A stretch of 64,000 nucleotides of DNA from an uncultured Granulosicoccus sp. (GCA_937991945.1 CALKLO010000031.1:124001-188000); one strand, 5' to 3'; shown: positions 1 through 10,361, numbered from the stretch's first letter. Notes: a model not told the origin generated them from the sequence alone. Program-made: numbers and translations.

Positions 1-218
1 GTCTTGCCGCTGGCATCGAAGATAACAACCATAATTTCTGGCTGATAGTCAGTCACCAAGCGGCGAAGCATGTTGACCACGCCGTAAATGGCGCCTGTGG
101 GCTGACCTTTGGAGTTGGTCAACGGCGGCATGGCATGGAACGCACGATATAGATACGCAGACCCATCCACTAGAATAACGGGGGATGTGGTTGTTACTTT
201 GGTTTCGACACTGGTCAT
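1..218 (-). CDS. polA: DNA polymerase I, N-terminal fragment (cut by window edge)
   Basis: This is the first 72 codons of DNA polymerase I, which fills gaps and removes RNA primers during replication and repair. The reading frame starts at the ATG at 218-216 and runs off the left edge. The peptide has the start of the 5'-3' exonuclease domain: a [13 protein letters not shown]-like stretch followed by [16 protein letters not shown] and VNMLRRL, typical of PolA N-termini. The conserved Asp of that VDG motif, a metal ligand in the family, is present. The gene is transcribed away from the LOG-family gene, with 86 bases between the starts. The identification is secure although about 90% of the protein lies outside the window. 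Confidence 0.95.
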   Translation of the reverse strand, partial: MTSVETKVTTTSPVILVDGSAYLYRAFHAMPPLTNSKGQPTGAIYGVVNMLRRLVTDYQPEIMVVIFDASGK

Positions 219-304
219 AAATGACACCTGACAGGGCAATGACGTAAGTGTACCTAACCCACGAATCCGCCAAGGCATTAATACACAACAACTAGGACGA
301 GTCG

Positions 305-1027
305 ATGAGACAATTACCTACTCACAACCAGATGCGAAGGGATGCCCGTGATAAGGCCCTGACTAGCGACTCTTGGAAAATCTTCCAAATCATGTCTGAA
401 TTCGTTGATGGGTTTCAGCAGCTAGCCGATTTAAGCCCATCAGTCAGTATTTTTGGCTCGGCACGATTCAAACCAGACAACCCGTACTACAAGGCCAGTG
501 AGGACATCGCTCGTTTGCTGTCCGATTCAGGGTTTGCTGTCGTCAGCGGTGGTGGGCCAGGTGTCATGGAAGCCGTTAACAAGGGCGCGTTTGCCGGCAA
601 ATCAGCCAGCATTGGTCTGAATATCAAATTGCCCCACGAGCAATCTGGCAACGGATATCAAGATATCAGCGTTAACTTCAAATACTTCTTCGCACGCAAG
701 GTCATGTTTGTAAAGTACGCATCTGCCTACGTGGTCATGCCAGGCGGCTTCGGCACGCTAGATGAAATGGCAGAAGTTCTGACACTCGTACAAACGGGGA
801 AATCTAAGAAAATCCCCATTATTTTATACGGCTCTGAGTTTTGGGAAGGCCTACTCGAGTGGTTTAGAACGTCACTAGTAGATACAGGCACCATCAGCGC
901 TGATGACCTAAACCTGTTCCATGTCACAGATGACCCACAATTTGTGGTCGACACTATTTTCGATTTTTACGAAGGCGTGGATCTGGATAGCATCATTGAC
1001 GAAACACAATTAATGATGGATCTGTAG
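305..1027 (+). CDS. LOG-family (TIGR00730-type) nucleotide phosphoribohydrolase-like protein
   Basis: The 240-residue protein belongs to the Rossmann-fold LOG family, often annotated as lysine decarboxylase-like. Characterised members release a base from nucleoside 5'-monophosphates. The two family signatures are present: GGGPGVMEA at residues 82-90 and PGGFGTLDE at 146-154. The first binds phosphate and the second carries the catalytic Glu region. The start is the ATG at 305, preceded by AGGA at a suitable distance. It diverges from polA and converges on the hybrid kinase gene. Family membership is clear; the physiological substrate is unknown and should not be assumed to be a cytokinin. Confidence 0.9.
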   Translation: MRQLPTHNQMRRDARDKALTSDSWKIFQIMSEFVDGFQQLADLSPSVSIFGSARFKPDNPYYKASEDIARLLSDSGFAVVSGGGPGVMEAVNKGAFAGKSASIGLNIKLPHEQSGNGYQDISVNFKYFFARKVMFVKYASAYVVMPGGFGTLDEMAEVLTLVQTGKSKKIPIILYGSEFWEGLLEWFRTSLVDTGTISADDLNLFHVTDDPQFVVDTIFDFYEGVDLDSIIDETQLMMDL

Positions 1028-1037
1028 AGGGTCTTTG

Positions 1038-1077
1038 GATAGCTGTAGCCTAGGCGGCGCGTTAGGCTGCAGCTATC
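1038..1077. terminator. Long hairpin between convergent genes
   Basis: Arms 1038-1052 and 1063-1077 can form a 15-bp stem with one G-U wobble around a 10-base loop. The right arm includes the last codons of the kinase gene, whose stop codon is at 1062-1064. Neither side has a T-run, so it is not a textbook intrinsic terminator. It sits where convergent transcripts need to stop. Confidence 0.5.
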
Positions 1078-3833
1078 AGATCATTGAGCTGCTCTGACAC
1101 AAGGCCATACTCGTCCTTTAGCGACGACACCAGCTCTTTCAACACTTCAGTTTCTTGATCGTTGGCAGAAGACTCTATCTGTTTACACAGCTCAGACATT
1201 CTCTCAGCCCCTAAATATGCACTACTGGACCCTAGGCTGTGTGCACCTGCCGATACGACATCAATATCAGCTTCGTTGGCAGCCTGTTGCATTTGATCAA
1301 TGACTTCAGATGTTTTGCTGAAAAACACACCTACCACTTTGGTTAGCAGATCGTCCTTGCCAGGCCGTTGCATAGATCGGATCGTTTCTATAGCTTCAAC
1401 ATTGATGGTAGATGACTGGATAGTTTGTCTATCGCCCCCATCCGACAACACAGTATCGGCATCGGCATCGGCATCGGCATCGGCATCGGCATCGGCATCG
1501 GCACTCTCTATCGTGGGTGACGCAGCTTTAGCGGGTGAAGAAACTTCATTTAAATGGCTGTCTGTGTGTAGATGTTCCTCAGGCAATATCGGGAACTGAC
1601 TCGGCGATAACTCTCCAAGATTTGTTTCATAGCGAATATCTGAATCTCGTACGCCTGTAAACAGCATTGGAGGATCTTGATCAAGTACATTCGGATCAAT
1701 CTTATTAATAGGATGAGCAACCCACTTGTCCAACATATGCGACAACATGCGAGTTCTAACAGGCTTACTAACGTAATCGTCCATACCCGCCGAGAGACAC
1801 TTTTCACGATCGCCCATCGTTGCATTGGCCGTAAGCGCAACCACGGGTGTGGGTGCATTTAACGACCCATCTGTTTTAATTCTGCGGGTAGCTTCATATC
1901 CATCCATCAATGGCATTTGACAATCCATTAATACAATATCGTATTTTTCAGACTCACCCATCGCCACCGCGGCGTTGCCATCTTCAGCAAGCGTAACGTG
2001 GCAACCTAAATGCTCTAGCATTTCCACCGCCACATCGCGATTAATCATATTGTCCTCTACCAACAATACCCGCGCATTTTTTGGTTTTGGATTCGCAATA
2101 AGTGATTCACCAGCAGCGGATGATTTGCTAGGCATAACAGAGGCCAACGAATCATGTAGAACAGACTGGCGAACAGGCTTGCTCACGTACTTATAAATTC
2201 CTAACTTGCGAAGCTCGACGCCTTCTAATTGCACAGAGGCTGAGGTCAATAGTAATGATTTGATATTCTGTAAATCAGGATCAGCTTGTATGTGTTTGGC
2301 AAGCTCAAGACCATCCATATTCGGCATGTGCAGATCAAGCACAATGGCATCGAACCGTTGATCATTTTGATGTGCTTCACGTAAGGCTTTTAGCGCAAGC
2401 TCACCACTTTCTACTGTTTCAACGACCATACCCCAGCTAGTCAACTGGTGAAATAAGATTGTACGATTTGTATCGTTATCATCAACGATCAAAACATGCG
2501 CACCGGCCATAGTTCTACGGCGTGAAATAGCGGTATCGTCATCCACGACACTATCTAAGTCCATCGTAAAACTAAAACGGGTACCGCCTCCAAGTCGACT
2601 TTTGAAGGTGATCTCGCCATTCATCATAGAGACAAGTTCTTTGGTAATGGCCAGCCCCATACCTATACCGCCATGCCCACGCGTAACTGAAGAATCAGCC
2701 TGTGTGAATGCATTGAATAACTGAGCCTGCATTTCTGGAGAAATACCCAAACCTGTATCTTGCACATCACACTGGTAAGACGATTTGTTTTCGCTGTCAG
2801 TGGTTTGAGTTAGCCGTACAACCACTTCGCCAGTTTCTGTAAACGCTATTGCATTGGTAATTAAGTTATTTAAGATTTGCCTAATGCGATTAGGATCGCC
2901 ATCCATTTTCTCAGGCACATTGTCATCGACGTAACAGATAAGTTCGACCTTTTTCAGGTGGGCTGAAGCTGCCAGTGAAGAACAGACATCCTCCACACAA
3001 TCTCGTACTGAAAATCTCACATGTTCAAGTTTTAACATACCCGATTCTATTTTCGAGAAATCCAACAAATCATTGATAATTCCTAGCAGTGAACTTGAAG
3101 ATCCCGCAATAGAATTAACAAACCGTTTTTCCCTATCGGGTAAATCACCGGCTAACAGTAGATCGGTCATACCCACGATGCCATTCATGGGTGTCAATAG
3201 CTCATGGCTCATGTTAGCCATAAAGTCAGATTTGGCAACGCTTGCATGCTGCAATTGCTCTCGACAATCAACCAACTCTCTACGAATACGATCTAGTTCG
3301 TCGGTGGCAATTTTCAGTTGCTTATTAACATCACCTTTTTTAACAGGCGCAGCTGCAGTTTGCGTCGCAGCCTTTTGAATGGGCATATCAGGTGATGATT
3401 CAGATTTTTTTTCGTGCAATTCTTTTCTAATATCTTGTAAGTTATCGACCGCTGGGAAGCTGCTACCGCCATCTGCATAAAATTCTGCGCTTGATGTTTC
3501 TGGCTGATTTTCGCGCGAAAGACTTGCTCGCCCTAGAATCAGAAAAACACAACACACGGCTACAAAGGTAAGAGAAATCATCTCTACACGGAGCACCATT
3601 AAAATATTGGAAAGACTATTTGTGACACTAGGCGGACTGAACAAGTAAATATCCCACGGCGCCATATTTGTTTTCAAACTAACCAGGGCAAAGAAAGCCG
3701 CTAACCAAAAAGAAAAGACAATGAATAACTTGGTCGCAATTTTATTGCTAGGTTCTCCAGTCCAAGCCTTTTCGTCTTTCGCTATAACACTAGCGTGCTG
3801 CTCTGATGGATTATTGCTTGATTCCACAGTCAA
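1062..3833 (-). CDS. BarA-like hybrid sensor histidine kinase with two receivers and an Hpt domain
   Basis: The 923-residue protein is a membrane-bound phosphorelay kinase. Visible parts in order: two N-terminal membrane segments (about 35-54 and 86-100) with only a short loop between them; a linker and coiled coil at 170-200; a HisKA domain with phospho-acceptor H210; a HATPase domain with N-box near 320-330, DTGLGIS and GGIGMGLAI; receiver 1 with D500; receiver 2 with D637; and an Hpt domain with H865. The H-box reads HELLTP, where most relatives have HELRTP. The usual Lys two residues after the Hpt AHxL motif start is replaced by Gly. Residues about 778-793 are eight Ala-Asp pairs encoded by a perfect hexanucleotide repeat. 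There is no large sensor domain, so the signal is unknown. It is head to head with a second hybrid kinase. Confidence 0.93.
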   Translation of the reverse strand: MTVESSNNPSEQHASVIAKDEKAWTGEPSNKIATKLFIVFSFWLAAFFALVSLKTNMAPWDIYLFSPPSVTNSLSNILMVLRVEMISLTFVAVCCVFLILGRASLSRENQPETSSAEFYADGGSSFPAVDNLQDIRKELHEKKSESSPDMPIQKAATQTAAAPVKKGDVNKQLKIATDELDRIRRELVDCREQLQHASVAKSDFMANMSHELLTPMNGIVGMTDLLLAGDLPDREKRFVNSIAGSSSSLLGIINDLLDFSKIESGMLKLEHVRFSVRDCVEDVCSSLAASAHLKKVELICYVDDNVPEKMDGDPNRIRQILNNLITNAIAFTETGEVVVRLTQTTDSENKSSYQCDVQDTGLGISPEMQAQLFNAFTQADSSVTRGHGGIGMGLAITKELVSMMNGEITFKSRLGGGTRFSFTMDLDSVVDDDTAISRRRTMAGAHVLIVDDNDTNRTILFHQLTSWGMVVETVESGELALKALREAHQNDQRFDAIVLDLHMPNMDGLELAKHIQADPDLQNIKSLLLTSASVQLEGVELRKLGIYKYVSKPVRQSVLHDSLASVMPSKSSAAGESLIANPKPKNARVLLVEDNMINRDVAVEMLEHLGCHVTLAEDGNAAVAMGESEKYDIVLMDCQMPLMDGYEATRRIKTDGSLNAPTPVVALTANATMGDREKCLSAGMDDYVSKPVRTRMLSHMLDKWVAHPINKIDPNVLDQDPPMLFTGVRDSDIRYETNLGELSPSQFPILPEEHLHTDSHLNEVSSPAKAASPTIESADADADADADADADADTVLSDGGDRQTIQSSTINVEAIETIRSMQRPGKDDLLTKVVGVFFSKTSEVIDQMQQAANEADIDVVSAGAHSLGSSSAYLGAERMSELCKQIESSANDQETEVLKELVSSLKDEYGLVSEQLNDLIAAA
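1455..1502. repeat. Hexanucleotide tandem repeat, 8 perfect units of ATCGGC
   Basis: Eight uninterrupted copies of ATCGGC lie inside the hybrid kinase gene. They encode eight Ala-Asp pairs in the linker between receiver 2 and the Hpt domain. Because the unit is six bases, gain or loss of copies keeps the frame and only changes linker length. Confidence 0.97.
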
Positions 3834-4377
3834 ACCCCTGATGCAATTATATGTCGAGTGCTATCGGCAACCTGAGTCCCTGTAGCGATGGTGTGTTGCG
3901 AACACCCACACCTATTAGTTAGCGGCTGCCCTATCGTATTGTTAACAAGCCCGCCTCCGCGTTTACGGTTTCTTCGTGGATAACGTCATAGTGAAATAAC
4001 ACTCCCATACCTAAGAATCATTACTACTTCACAAAATAAAATCAATGCCGTTAACTCTCACTCACCAACATGAACCAAGCTCCTACAGCATTACGGGCGT
4101 ACACAGTCACGTAATCTTCCTATTAAAGACGTCGTATTCGAATATTTTGGATACTTGATAAGGAACACTAAAACGTCGAAATCTCTAAAAGATCGGGACA
4201 TCTTGCCGCTACCAAAGCAAACCCATTGTTTGATGTAACTGAACTAATAGGTAAAGACGCTTTTATGTTCCCAACAATTAGGGCCATACAAGCACCTTTG
4301 ATTCCATCACTATTAATCACGTCGACCATGCATCAGCCATATGAACACACCGTTACTTTTAGAGATTTAGCTTAATC
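3834..4377. other. 544-bp intergenic region between two divergent hybrid kinases
   Basis: No convincing gene is visible. It must hold the promoters of both kinases, but I could not fix a clear -35/-10 pair. One rightward frame is open for 67 codons at 4172-4372, just before the GTG start of the downstream kinase. It has no good start codon or ribosome site and could be chance or a gene remnant. A stretch near 3975-3985 resembles a DnaA box with one mismatch; I give it no weight. Confidence 0.6.
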
Positions 4378-6681
4378 GTGTTTGCTAAGTTCTTCAAAAA
4401 CTGGCCGCTTCGTCAGCAAATCATTCTGGTTATGGGTTGCACCATACTCACAGTGGGGTTACTGGCAGCCGAATTCGTTAGATACAACGAAACGAAAGAC
4501 TTCGGCCGAAAGATACATGACGAGACACAGAATCTTGTCGCCATGCTATCTCAAGCATCGTTACAAGCCATTCTGTTAGAAGACAAACGCAGTTTAGATA
4601 ACAACATTCGACGCATCGTCGATAAGACCCCCGAAATAGAAACGGTTAACATCTATAACCGCCGCGGAATCGCTCTGACTGAATGGCAGAAAAACGAGAC
4701 CATCGACGAAGCATGGAGCTTGGATTTCTCGCACGAAGTAATATTAGACGGTGAGTCTTTTGGCAGGATTGACCTGAAATGGAACGTTAAAAAACAACAA
4801 GAAGAAATTAGCACCTACGCTGCAAAGATATATTTGTATGCGGCAACCATGTCGTTGATTCAGGCATTCATTGTCGTTAGTCTTATCAACGGATTAGTCG
4901 TGGCACCTATTAAGAAAATACACGATCACTTACTAGGGCTTAAAACAAACAAAGACGCTGGCAGCTTAACCATTGTTGCAGCTAGAGAGCTCACCGATCT
5001 AGGCAACTCTGCCAACGAACTGGGCACTATTCTCGAGCTAAGAAAACAAAAAGAATTAGAACTAGAGGAAGCATCTCGCGCTAAGTCTGAATTTCTTGCC
5101 AACATGTCTCACGAACTGCGAACACCAATGAATGGTGTTCTGGGCATGTTGTCTTTGTTGAAAGGCACAACATTAGATCCCGAGCAAAACGAGCAAGTAA
5201 AGATTGCGACAACCTCGGGCCGATCACTGCTTACTCTGATCAACGACATCCTAGATTTCTCTAAAGTTGAGGCTGGAAAACTAGAATTCGAAAGCATAGA
5301 CTTCGATTTAGAAGAGGTTGTCGAAGGCTGCGCGCTTGCGCTAACCGAGCAGGCAAACAGTAAAAAACTCGAACTACTCTGCGACATACAAGCTGATATT
5401 CAACAATACGTAACAGGTGACCCTACTCGCCTACGCCAAGTCATAACTAACCTCATGGGTAACGCGGTTAAATTTACCAGCGAAGGCGAAGTTAAAATCA
5501 GCGTGCGTGAAGTACGCCGAGAGAGTAATCAGTCTAAACTGCTATTCACCATTTCAGACACGGGCGTGGGTATTCAAGAATCCTCACTGGAAACTGTTTT
5601 CCAATCGTTCGCTCAGGCCGATGGCTCCACAACCCGTAAATACGGTGGAACCGGATTGGGCCTTGCGATCAGCCGGAAATTGATCGAGGGCATGGGCGGC
5701 GAGATTGGAGTTAAATCTGTTATCGGTGAAGGAAGCGACTTTTGGTTTGAAGTGACATTGCCCACCTCTGGTGAGAGCGTTGCTGAAAAAGCTCAACGAC
5801 AATCTGTTAACGCTCGTAAAGTCATTCTTATTGAAAACAATAAGGCCAGCGCTGAACTCATTTCGAGTCTGCTCAGAGAATTGTCTTTGGAAACAATTGT
5901 GGTTGATTCAGGGAAATCTGCCTTGAGTTCATTGCGTCAAGCTATCTCGGACAATGCCGCACCCGAGCTCATTTTGTTTAGTGCAAAACTCAGTGATATG
6001 CCTGGTGAAATATTTGCACGCTGTGTCGAGGCCGACCCACTGTTTGATGACATACGCCTTGTTCCAATGACGTACGTTACCGAACAGGTCCCAGAACTAT
6101 ACCCACATAAAAACGCCCGCATAGCCGCGTTAATTACGAAACCAGTTAAACGATCTGAGCTGGGCCGAATCCTTGAACAAGCTATTTCAGGCACAAGCGA
6201 AGATCAAATGGTGGAAGACCAACAAATAACAGCGCGTCTGAATGCTTACGCAAAATTGAAAGTGCTAGTAGTAGAAGACAACGCAGTCAATCAGGAAGTA
6301 GCATTGGGCATGCTTGCTAAAATTGGATTTGATGCAGATGTAGCAGACAATGGCCAAGTAGGCATAGACACCTTAGCAAAAGAGCATTTCGACTTGGTAC
6401 TCATGGATTGTCAAATGCCTGTACTTGATGGGTATGAAGCAACTAAAGCACTTCGTAGTAGAGAAGCGACGAACGATGACCCTCGGATACCTATTATTGC
6501 GCTAACAGCTAACGCGATGATCGGAGACGCAGATAAATGTTTGGCTGCAGGCATGGACGACTACCTACCCAAGCCCTTCGAAGAGCATGTGCTTGAAGAG
6601 AAAATTGCCTTTTGGTTGTCCACACGCATTACCGAGCTTATCAACGAACAAGAGTCAAACAGCGTTGATAAAGCTGCGTAG
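4378..6681 (+). CDS. Hybrid sensor histidine kinase with a degenerate and an intact receiver
   Basis: The 767-residue membrane kinase has membrane segments at about 14-35 and 151-177 enclosing a roughly 115-residue periplasmic sensor region of unknown ligand. A linker leads to a HisKA domain (H245 in [10 protein letters not shown]), then a HATPase domain ([15 protein letters not shown]). The first receiver (about 480-600) has lost its acidic pair (EN at 486-487) and has Ser535 where the phospho-acceptor Asp should be, but keeps Lys588. The second receiver (about 628-745) is intact with D677. There is no Hpt domain, so phosphoryl output must use a separate Hpt protein; the neighbouring kinase has one. 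The start is a GTG at 4378, since an in-frame TAG at 4360 limits the frame. A small basic-protein gene follows 75 bases downstream. Confidence 0.93.
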   Translation: MFAKFFKNWPLRQQIILVMGCTILTVGLLAAEFVRYNETKDFGRKIHDETQNLVAMLSQASLQAILLEDKRSLDNNIRRIVDKTPEIETVNIYNRRGIALTEWQKNETIDEAWSLDFSHEVILDGESFGRIDLKWNVKKQQEEISTYAAKIYLYAATMSLIQAFIVVSLINGLVVAPIKKIHDHLLGLKTNKDAGSLTIVAARELTDLGNSANELGTILELRKQKELELEEASRAKSEFLANMSHELRTPMNGVLGMLSLLKGTTLDPEQNEQVKIATTSGRSLLTLINDILDFSKVEAGKLEFESIDFDLEEVVEGCALALTEQANSKKLELLCDIQADIQQYVTGDPTRLRQVITNLMGNAVKFTSEGEVKISVREVRRESNQSKLLFTISDTGVGIQESSLETVFQSFAQADGSTTRKYGGTGLGLAISRKLIEGMGGEIGVKSVIGEGSDFWFEVTLPTSGESVAEKAQRQSVNARKVILIENNKASAELISSLLRELSLETIVVDSGKSALSSLRQAISDNAAPELILFSAKLSDMPGEIFARCVEADPLFDDIRLVPMTYVTEQVPELYPHKNARIAALITKPVKRSELGRILEQAISGTSEDQMVEDQQITARLNAYAKLKVLVVEDNAVNQEVALGMLAKIGFDADVADNGQVGIDTLAKEHFDLVLMDCQMPVLDGYEATKALRSREATNDDPRIPIIALTANAMIGDADKCLAAGMDDYLPKPFEEHVLEEKIAFWLSTRITELINEQESNSVDKAA

Positions 6682-6756
6682 ATCGTTGCCGATACCACCG
6701 ACGATTACATTTTAATTGAATACCAGACTAACAATGTCACACGAGATAGGGGAGAC

Positions 6757-7005
6757 ATGAGCGACCATACCGACAATTACAACGCAGCTTCAGATGACTC
6801 CATCGAAGGAAACACCAATGACATTTACAAGTTAACGTCAGAGAGGATGTCACGCCACCGTTCAAGTTTAGAACGACGGCGATTCAAAGACCTACTCGGC
6901 GACAGACGCTCGAAGGTCAGACTTACCGCATCAGGTGAACCCCAATCCGATCGTCGAACCGCAAACCGGGTCGCCAACGAAAGGCTTAGAAAAAAGACAG
7001 GCTAA
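6757..7005 (+). CDS. Small basic hypothetical protein
   Basis: I do not recognise this 82-residue protein. It is preceded by a strong ribosome site (AGGGGAG ending 5 bases before the ATG), which argues that it is translated. The first 25 residues are acidic and polar. The rest is rich in Arg and Lys, with three similar pieces: LERRRF near 38-43, DRRS near 49-52 and DRRT near 65-68. It has no membrane segment or signal peptide. It lies 75 bases after the hybrid kinase gene on the same strand and may be cotranscribed. Nucleic-acid or membrane-surface binding would fit the charge but is only a guess. Confidence 0.65.
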   Translation: MSDHTDNYNAASDDSIEGNTNDIYKLTSERMSRHRSSLERRRFKDLLGDRRSKVRLTASGEPQSDRRTANRVANERLRKKTG

Positions 7006-7033
7006 GCATCAACATAGCGCTTTGAACTAGGCG

Positions 7034-9136
7034 CTAATTCGCGGGCAATAGATCTGGCAAGAATGTGGTGATAACGGGGTAATTCCACAAAAGAACTAAA
7101 CCGATAACTTGGATAATGACGAACGGCCAAATACCCCGGTAGATATCACCGGTAGTTACACTGGGAGGCGCAACCCCTCTTAGATAGAACAATGCGAACC
7201 CAAAAGGAGGTGTGATGAAAGAGGTTTGCAGATTCACAGCAATTAGAATCGTTATCCACTCTGGCGGCATTAAATTAGGATCTGCCGCATAAATAACAGG
7301 CCCCACAATTGGAATAACGATAAAAATTATTTCAATAAAGTCGAGCACGAAACCCAATACAAAAAGCACAAGCATGACGACCAATAGAAGCTTTCTGGGG
7401 TCATCAATACTCCGTAGCAATTCTTGGATATAGTGCTCTCCGCCATAGGCGCGAATTGACAAGCTCAAAAACAAAGACGCAATCAGTATCATAAATACCA
7501 TACTGGTGACTTTGGTCGTCTCTCGAACCACCGGTGACATCACGCGTTTTCGTATTAGTACGAAACAGCTGTAGAGCAGCCCAAACACAGCGACGTGGTA
7601 AGCCGCGATAGTGACCCAAACAGCTATCTGATCCTCGAAACTAATTTCATCTAAGCTCATACGCAAATCAAAATTACCGCGCATCAGAAGCATGATGACG
7701 ATCGCGAATGAGGCCCACAAAATGACACGTGTTGATCCACGCTCCCCAGCGGATAAGCGAGCAGCCGCAAGCATGATTGCACCGGCGGCACCCAATGAAG
7801 CAGCAGGGGTTGGACTCGTTATGCCACCCAGTATTGATCCAAGGACTGAGACAATGAGTATGACTGGAGGCGCAACAACGCGCAGAACATCGATATCACT
7901 CAAACGACCCAGAGCCGATCTGACACCGAACAAAGTCAGTATTGATGGTATTGCATAAGCAAGAAAACGCTGTCCCGATGAAGCTGCTACATCCAACACC
8001 AATAAATCGACAAGTACATAACAAACGACGCCCAACACACCAATTAGGACGGGGAATTTTATGTACTGTGGCTGCAAGGCCAACGACAACAACAAGACAA
8101 AAAGACCGGCAGTTGCTATGAAAAGAGTGCCATGGGATAAAAGCCCTGTGTCACTTAGACTCTGCTGAGTGGTGACAATACCCATCTGAGTCAACACTAT
8201 CCAACTACTAACCAGCAACACGATGGGTCCAAGCACCAGTAGTAACAGTAAACCTGTGCGATATCCGTAGTGCTTAGCGACATCAAATTTGTTTGGATCA
8301 ACATCTGCCAACTTTATTGGCGGGGCGGCGCTGGGCTTAAACAAGGCATAACCAAACGCATAAAGAGCGTAAAGCATGGCCAGTACAACGCCGGGTATGA
8401 AGGCCGCCTTGAACAAGGTTCCTGTGGAGAGAACAGCAGGTTCGCCAAGCATTTCGATAACCGTTTGCCCAAGTTCCCGAGCTCGGTTTTCCTGACCTAT
8501 CGAATACATATCACCAACGATTGAACCGAGTAAAACGATAACAATAGAGGGTGGAATAATTTGCCCTAAGGTGCCCGATGTCGCAATGACACCCGTTGCA
8601 AGAGACTTAGAATAGCCAGCTCTTAGCATGGTCGGCAAAGCGATAAGTCCCATCGTGACAACCGTTGCACCGACAACACCGGTGCTAGCGGCCAGCAAAG
8701 TGCCTACCAGAACCACAGCAATCGCAAGACCACCAGGAAGAGAACCAAATGTCCTCGCCATAGTAGTGAGAAGATCTTCAGCAATCCGTGAACGCTCTAG
8801 TGCAATACCCATGAGTACGAATAAAGGCACCGCCAATAGCGTTTCAACGTTACCGCCGAACGCTCGGGAGAAAACACCACCAGACCATGTCGACAGCGTG
8901 GATAAAAAGGCACCGTCCCAACCTTTAGGTAGCACGGGCACAATTTCAGTGACACCTGCTCGTTCGACCAAGGTGTACAACAAACCCGCATGACTCATCA
9001 CAGCGATAATGCCAAAACTGACAATCGCAGAACCCGCAATAGCAAACGCGACTGGAAAGCCTGACAAGATGCCGATGAACAAACACGTAAACGTGATGAT
9101 CAGAGATATTTCTATACCGTTTAATCCGAAGAACAT
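7034..9136 (-). CDS. TRAP transporter large permease (DctM-type), enlarged
   Basis: This is the 700-residue large membrane subunit of a TRAP transporter, which uses an ion gradient to import the ligand delivered by the periplasmic binding protein. The DctM core is clear: FPVAFAIAG near 27-35, SGTLGQIIPPSIVIVLLG at 187-204, SPTPAASLGAAGA at 441-453, and a C-terminal part with LDFIEIIFIVIPI near 598-610. Typical DctM proteins are about 430 residues. Here about 270-430 and 470-560 hold extra hydrophobic segments. I chose the ATG at 9136 because GAGGA, overlapping the stop of the small-permease gene, sits just upstream. A longer frame would add 11 residues from 9169. Confidence 0.92.
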   Translation of the reverse strand: MFFGLNGIEISLIITFTCLFIGILSGFPVAFAIAGSAIVSFGIIAVMSHAGLLYTLVERAGVTEIVPVLPKGWDGAFLSTLSTWSGGVFSRAFGGNVETLLAVPLFVLMGIALERSRIAEDLLTTMARTFGSLPGGLAIAVVLVGTLLAASTGVVGATVVTMGLIALPTMLRAGYSKSLATGVIATSGTLGQIIPPSIVIVLLGSIVGDMYSIGQENRARELGQTVIEMLGEPAVLSTGTLFKAAFIPGVVLAMLYALYAFGYALFKPSAAPPIKLADVDPNKFDVAKHYGYRTGLLLLLVLGPIVLLVSSWIVLTQMGIVTTQQSLSDTGLLSHGTLFIATAGLFVLLLSLALQPQYIKFPVLIGVLGVVCYVLVDLLVLDVAASSGQRFLAYAIPSILTLFGVRSALGRLSDIDVLRVVAPPVILIVSVLGSILGGITSPTPAASLGAAGAIMLAAARLSAGERGSTRVILWASFAIVIMLLMRGNFDLRMSLDEISFEDQIAVWVTIAAYHVAVFGLLYSCFVLIRKRVMSPVVRETTKVTSMVFMILIASLFLSLSIRAYGGEHYIQELLRSIDDPRKLLLVVMLVLFVLGFVLDFIEIIFIVIPIVGPVIYAADPNLMPPEWITILIAVNLQTSFITPPFGFALFYLRGVAPPSVTTGDIYRGIWPFVIIQVIGLVLLWNYPVITTFLPDLLPAN

Positions 9137-9140
9137 GGCT

Positions 9141-10337
9141 TTATCCTCGAGTTGAACGAGCACTAACACCCGCAGGTATTAGTGAGTTAATAGACACAGA
9201 ACCCGTGCGCTTACGCGTCTCTTCTGTGCGCGCTCGCTGTCTGTCGCTAATACCGTTAACTCCCAGATTGTAGTTATCCTGACCAGCGCCGGAGGGCTTT
9301 TGTGTCTGAGCTGGAATCACAGTATCTTGCACCTCATAGGCAACGGCTGGAGACTCTTGAGCCAATAGCTGGACGTCAACTTTGTCTATAGCTAAATGCG
9401 CCGCACTGTCGAGCTGAATATCAGGTGTCATTGGATCGGGTGAATCGGATGAGTCGGGGTCCGTTGACTGGTCCGTCGGATTTGACTCATCTGGATCAGA
9501 AGGGTGTGAGTCGACAATTTCATCGCGCGACAACAATGCCCAAATATTTCGAAGCATGAACGCTACCGCCTGAATAAAAAGCAGCGCAGCAAACACTAAA
9601 ATTAGTACTTTAAAAGCCCATATCCACGTGAATTCAGCGGTACCCGATGTCTCAAGCTTCACACCACGCCAGCTGGCTTTGGTGGAGAAAATGTTCATTG
9701 GACGCTGGGCAAAAATAGAGTTCATGGCTAATGGCCAAGCAAACCACCACAATAAAATTGTCGCTGGCAACATGAATACGATGGAGCCAAGAAGATCAAT
9801 GAAACGCTTGGCTCGATAACCGAGGTTGCCGTACACCAAGTCAACCCGAACATGCCCTCCTTCGATGAAGGTGAACGCCGAGGCAAAAGAGATCAAGATG
9901 GCATTGTAAAACTTAAGCTGACCCGACAGCCATTGAAGTTCGGCATTCGATAGCGCCATACCAAATGGTGAGAACAGTAGCTCGTTACCTTTGAACACTT
10001 GCCCCATGACAATGATCATTACTTGCTGGAGCATTAGCAGCAGAACAAACCATGAAGCCACTTGGCCGATCTTACGGTTGAACGCTTCAAGCGATAACAC
10101 CGTGGTCTTTAAAAATCGCCGATTTATAAGGCCAAACAAAATCAGCAGCAACACAACGCTAAGCATCATATAAAGGAATTCAACAGACTTCCCCGCCAAA
10201 GTCAGCGCTACCATGCGCTCTTTGACAACCTCAATGCCAGCCCACTGCCAGATAGTCCATGGCAGCATCACCAGATCTAGCAGACCATTTCCTAGGCCTT
10301 TAAGTATCGAGAGAAATGTTGCCAAGTTTGCCTCCAT
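9141..10337 (-). CDS. TRAP transporter small permease (DctQ-type) with long C-terminal tail
   Basis: The 398-residue small membrane subunit has several hydrophobic segments (about 56-72, 92-112, 143-158, 180-200, 237-265). It carries the DctQ-like EGGHVRVDLVY stretch at 159-169. DctQ proteins are usually 160-230 residues. This one continues after about residue 270 with some 125 hydrophilic residues rich in Asp, Ser and Pro, probably disordered, ending in a basic region. It is followed four bases after its stop by the large-permease gene, so the two are probably translationally coupled. The binding-protein gene lies upstream, across an intrinsic terminator. Confidence 0.88.
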   Translation of the reverse strand: MEANLATFLSILKGLGNGLLDLVMLPWTIWQWAGIEVVKERMVALTLAGKSVEFLYMMLSVVLLLILFGLINRRFLKTTVLSLEAFNRKIGQVASWFVLLLMLQQVMIIVMGQVFKGNELLFSPFGMALSNAELQWLSGQLKFYNAILISFASAFTFIEGGHVRVDLVYGNLGYRAKRFIDLLGSIVFMLPATILLWWFAWPLAMNSIFAQRPMNIFSTKASWRGVKLETSGTAEFTWIWAFKVLILVFAALLFIQAVAFMLRNIWALLSRDEIVDSHPSDPDESNPTDQSTDPDSSDSPDPMTPDIQLDSAAHLAIDKVDVQLLAQESPAVAYEVQDTVIPAQTQKPSGAGQDNYNLGVNGISDRQRARTEETRKRTGSVSINSLIPAGVSARSTRG

Positions 10338-10361
10338 TAAAACTTTTTTGTTCTACAAAAT

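Noticed and set aside
1300-1599. 99-codon rightward frame with an Ala-Ser repeat
   Set aside because: It is the reverse reading of the hexanucleotide repeat and kinase linker.
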